Translations under genes and position numbers: made by a program
Part shown: one piece after another, positions 61,956 to 64,000 of the stretch
Position numbering within the stretch: the stretch's first letter is position 1
Layout: the number at the start of each line of letters is the position of its first letter
Notes under the pieces: generated by a model
Database searches by the model: none
What the model was told of the DNA's origin: nothing
Seen by the model: only the letters and a program-made list of their open reading frames with translations
Assembly (NCBI RefSeq): GCF_009498735.1
Contig: NZ_ML762425.1
Location: forward strand, 268,738 to 332,737
Reading direction: 5' to 3'
Origin: Gracilibacillus oryzae
Lineage (GTDB): Bacteria > Bacillota > Bacilli > Bacillales > Amphibacillaceae
DNA: 64,000 bases

Positions 61956-62930
61956 ATGACAATTCATTTATTTGATAGGCTAATGAGAGAGACAGATGAG
62001 GAAAGAGCGATTCTGGCAGGAGATCAAGCGATTAATAAGACAATATATACTAATATGACCTCCGATTTTGTGATTCAAAGTGAAAAATTTCTTCAGGATG
62101 AATTAATTATGATCAGAAAGCATCCAAGATACATTGATTTCCCCAAACATTCCCATGATTATATTGAAATGAATTATGTTTATCATGGGGAATTTAATCA
62201 AAAGATTGCTGATCAGCCACTTTTACTAAAAAAAGGCGACATATTAATTCTGAATCAGTATATGGAACACGAGTTATTTGCTTGTAATAAAGAAGATATT
62301 ATCATTAATTTTATTATCCACCCGGCGTTCTTCGATTATATTTTAGCCAATTTATCGACAGGATTTATCCAAAGTCAAATGCTTCAGTTCTTAATGAATA
62401 GCATGTTTTCCTATAACCGTGAAGGAGAATTTTTATATTTTCCTGTTGCAAGTTCCAAGCGCGTACAAGAGCTCATGGAACAATTATTAACAGAAATGAT
62501 GAATCCCAGCATTTTATCAAAATCCAAGATAAAGTTTTTAATGGGATTATTAATTATAGAATTAATGGAGCAGCAAAACAAAAAACATACAGCCTCTAAA
62601 CAATCGGAAAAAAACCATTTTTTAAAAACAGTATTTGAATATATAGAGGAGCACTATCAGGAGGCAAGCTTACAGAAACTTGCCGATCAACTGCATCAGC
62701 CAGCTTATTGGGTTAGTAAACAAATAAAAGCACTAACTCACCAGAATTTTAAAGACTTAGTTCAGGAAAAGCGATTACTGGCAGCGAGAAACCTGCTACT
62801 GTATACCAGCTTACCAATGCAAGCGATTGCAGAAGAAGTGGGTTATGAAAATATCAGCTATTTTTACCGGTTATTCAAACAAAAATATGGTCACACACCA
62901 AAAATGTACAAAAAGCAGTTAACGGAATAA
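61956..62930 (+). CDS. AraC-family transcriptional regulator (probable rhamnose-locus regulator)
   Basis: 324 residues. An N-terminal cupin-like sensor (FPKHSHDYIEMNYVYHGEF, then GDILILNQYMEHE) and a C-terminal pair of AraC helix-turn-helix motifs (ASLQKLADQLHQPAYWVSK and MQAIAEEVGYENISYFYRLFKQKYGHTPK) are clear. It lies upstream of rhamnulokinase on the same strand, so a RhaR/RhaS-like role in rhamnose use is likely but inferred. The ATG at 61956 has AAAGGG at proper spacing; an ATG at 61947 is too close to it. Confidence 0.88.
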   Translation: MTIHLFDRLMRETDEERAILAGDQAINKTIYTNMTSDFVIQSEKFLQDELIMIRKHPRYIDFPKHSHDYIEMNYVYHGEFNQKIADQPLLLKKGDILILNQYMEHELFACNKEDIIINFIIHPAFFDYILANLSTGFIQSQMLQFLMNSMFSYNREGEFLYFPVASSKRVQELMEQLLTEMMNPSILSKSKIKFLMGLLIIELMEQQNKKHTASKQSEKNHFLKTVFEYIEEHYQEASLQKLADQLHQPAYWVSKQIKALTHQNFKDLVQEKRLLAARNLLLYTSLPMQAIAEEVGYENISYFYRLFKQKYGHTPKMYKKQLTE

Positions 62931-62935
62931 TGTGT

Positions 62936-63095
62936 TTTCCAATTCGATTAGTTTATTACGATGTGTGTGAAATCTTATTCGGAAAGTCATGCTAATTTCC
63001 CGTCAAGTTCTGTATAAAAAAGAATCAACTATCGGGAAAATCCCAATTTTTTTATGGGAATAATGGTCATAAACTTCAGCTGATCGAATTGGAAA
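62936..63095. repeat. Long inverted repeat in the gap before rhaB
   Basis: TTTCCAATTCGATTAG (62936-62951) and CTGATCGAATTGGAAA (63080-63095) are inverted copies with one mismatch, enclosing about 128 bases of AT-rich DNA with no ORF. It might be the ends of a small non-coding element or a folded leader. The remainder of the 534-base gap (63096-63433) shows no gene. Confidence 0.5.
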
Positions 63096-63433
63096 TGTTT
63101 CCTATTGGTCCCACACCTGGAATAAACGGAATGTTACAGAATTGATTCAGGAAGCTTCCTGCAATTAAATTAAATTTTCTTCCTGTGTTCCCAATCTATT
63201 AATATTACTCTTACTCCTTTATTTTATTCTCCGTCATAAAATCAGGTCAATGTTTTTGTTTCCAAGCCACAACTGGTACACATAAAAAAAAGAAATAAAA
63301 TTTCCCCTTTTCTATTTCAGTCTTCTGGTTATTAATTATCATTATTTTCACAGAGTAAATAATTGCAAAAAAGGACAATAAAAAGTTAATTTTCGATATA
63401 TTAATCACGAATGTAATTCTATATTATAAAGTT

Positions 63434-63447
63434 ATAAATCGCTTACA
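63434..63447 (-). promoter_or_regulatory. cre-like site before rhaB
   Basis: Reading the minus strand, TGTAAGCGATTTAT differs from the CcpA consensus TGWAARCGYTWNCW at two positions. It lies directly before the rhaB ribosome site, where CcpA could block transcription. Confidence 0.5.
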
Positions 63448-63464
63448 AAAAAGGAGTGGTATAT

Positions 63465-64000
63465 TTGCAAAAATGTCACTTAGCTGTAGATATTGGAGCA
63501 TCAAGCGGACGTGTTATCGCAGGCTATTTAGACAATGGGAAACTGAGACTGGATGAAGTCCATCGATTTGAAAATAGGATGGAAAAAGTGAAAGAGCACC
63601 TCTGTTGGGATATTGACAAATTATTTGAAGAAGTAAAAACAGGGATTAAACAAAGCATCAAACATAGTTATCAGCCTGTCTCTATTGGTGTGGACACCTG
63701 GGCGGTCGATTTTGTTTTACTTAATGAACAAACACAAAGGATAACAGATCCAGTAGCCTATAGAGACCACCGAACAGACGGGGTAATGGAAGAAGTATTT
63801 GAGTTAGTTAATCAGAAGGAAATTTATCAGCAGACAGGTATTCAATTCCAGCCTTTTAATACGATTTACCAGTTATTTGCACTCAAAAAAACAGCCCCGG
63901 AAATTTTGGATCAGGCAGCGTATTTCTTAATGGTGCCAGATTATCTCCATTTTTTGCTGACGGGTACCATAACGAACGAATATACCAATGCAACAACAAC
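63465..64000 (+). CDS. rhaB: Rhamnulokinase RhaB, 5' part (runs off window)
   Basis: The first 178 codons of a FGGY-family sugar kinase are seen and the frame is still open at the right edge. The N-terminus HLAVDIGASSGRVIAGYLDNG is the ATP-binding phosphate-1 loop with the rhamnulokinase-type DIGASSGR. GVDTWAVDFVLL and AYRDHRTDG, typical of RhaB, follow. It phosphorylates L-rhamnulose. The TTG start lies seven bases after AAGGAGTGG. The AraC-type regulator upstream and a cre-like site suggest rhamnose induction and glucose repression. Confidence 0.93.
   Translation, partial: MQKCHLAVDIGASSGRVIAGYLDNGKLRLDEVHRFENRMEKVKEHLCWDIDKLFEEVKTGIKQSIKHSYQPVSIGVDTWAVDFVLLNEQTQRITDPVAYRDHRTDGVMEEVFELVNQKEIYQQTGIQFQPFNTIYQLFALKKTAPEILDQAAYFLMVPDYLHFLLTGTITNEYTNATT

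Overview
The window is AT-rich chromosomal backbone from a spore-forming, low-GC Gram-positive of the family Bacillaceae. It resembles the Oceanobacillus/Gracilibacillus/Virgibacillus side of Bacillus more than B. subtilis itself. The evidence is gene order: mutSL-miaA-hfq-hflX-ynbB-glnRA-lexA-(yneA position)-yneB-ynzC-tkt-yneF-ccdA-...-yneK-...-citB-yneN-...-yneP-yneQ-...-plsY-yneT-parEC follows the B. subtilis map almost gene for gene. Shine-Dalgarno sites are strong, TTG and GTG starts are frequent, and promoters are of the TTGACA/TATAAT type. I see no rRNA, tRNA, prophage, insertion sequence, CRISPR array or recognisable defence island.

Layout. 1-9250: mismatch repair (mutS, 3' part only, and mutL), tRNA modification (miaA), Hfq, the HflX GTPase, a PLP lyase-like protein, and the glnRA nitrogen operon with a perfect GlnR/TnrA operator. 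9430-11300: lexA (minus strand) divergent from an SOS operon (31-residue membrane ORF, yneB-like resolvase, ynzC), with four LexA boxes in between. 11400-20700: transketolase, yneF, ccdA, a stand-alone MrpB antiporter subunit, yneK, a PAS histidine kinase, aconitase and a TlpA/ResA-type thioredoxin. 20875-31063: a large AAA ATPase gene split by an in-frame TAA, yneP, yneQ, yidD, folE2, plsY, yneT, and topoisomerase IV (parEC) with a probable LexA box. 31198-34806: a double-GTPase dynamin-like protein. 34826-41428: hisJ, divergent from hisZGDBHF(IE). The steps of the operon overlap tightly, but hisA is absent.

41500-51100: a frameshifted HAD phosphatase, msrA, a 5'-3' exonuclease, gltC and gltAB (glutamate synthase). 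51185-53128: a macrolide phosphotransferase with a candidate macrolide-sensing leader peptide, and a CBS-domain protein. 53316-61833: ilvE (CodY-like box), a proline T-box followed by proBA, manganese pyrophosphatase, a GH42 beta-galactosidase with a cre-like site, and ilvA. 61956-64000: an AraC-type regulator and the start of rhamnulokinase, which runs off the window.

How it fits together. Nitrogen assimilation is covered by glnRA and gltCAB, and glutamate-derived or branched-chain amino acids by proBA, ilvE and ilvA. Histidine synthesis, DNA repair and SOS (mutSL, lexA operon, parEC) and carbohydrate uptake and use (GH42, rhaB) complete the picture. I did not find a convincing large undescribed system. 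The observations most worth following up are the leader peptide ending in Arg-Leu-Arg before mph, the tiny LexA-controlled membrane ORF where yneA normally sits, the missing hisA, and the two broken genes.
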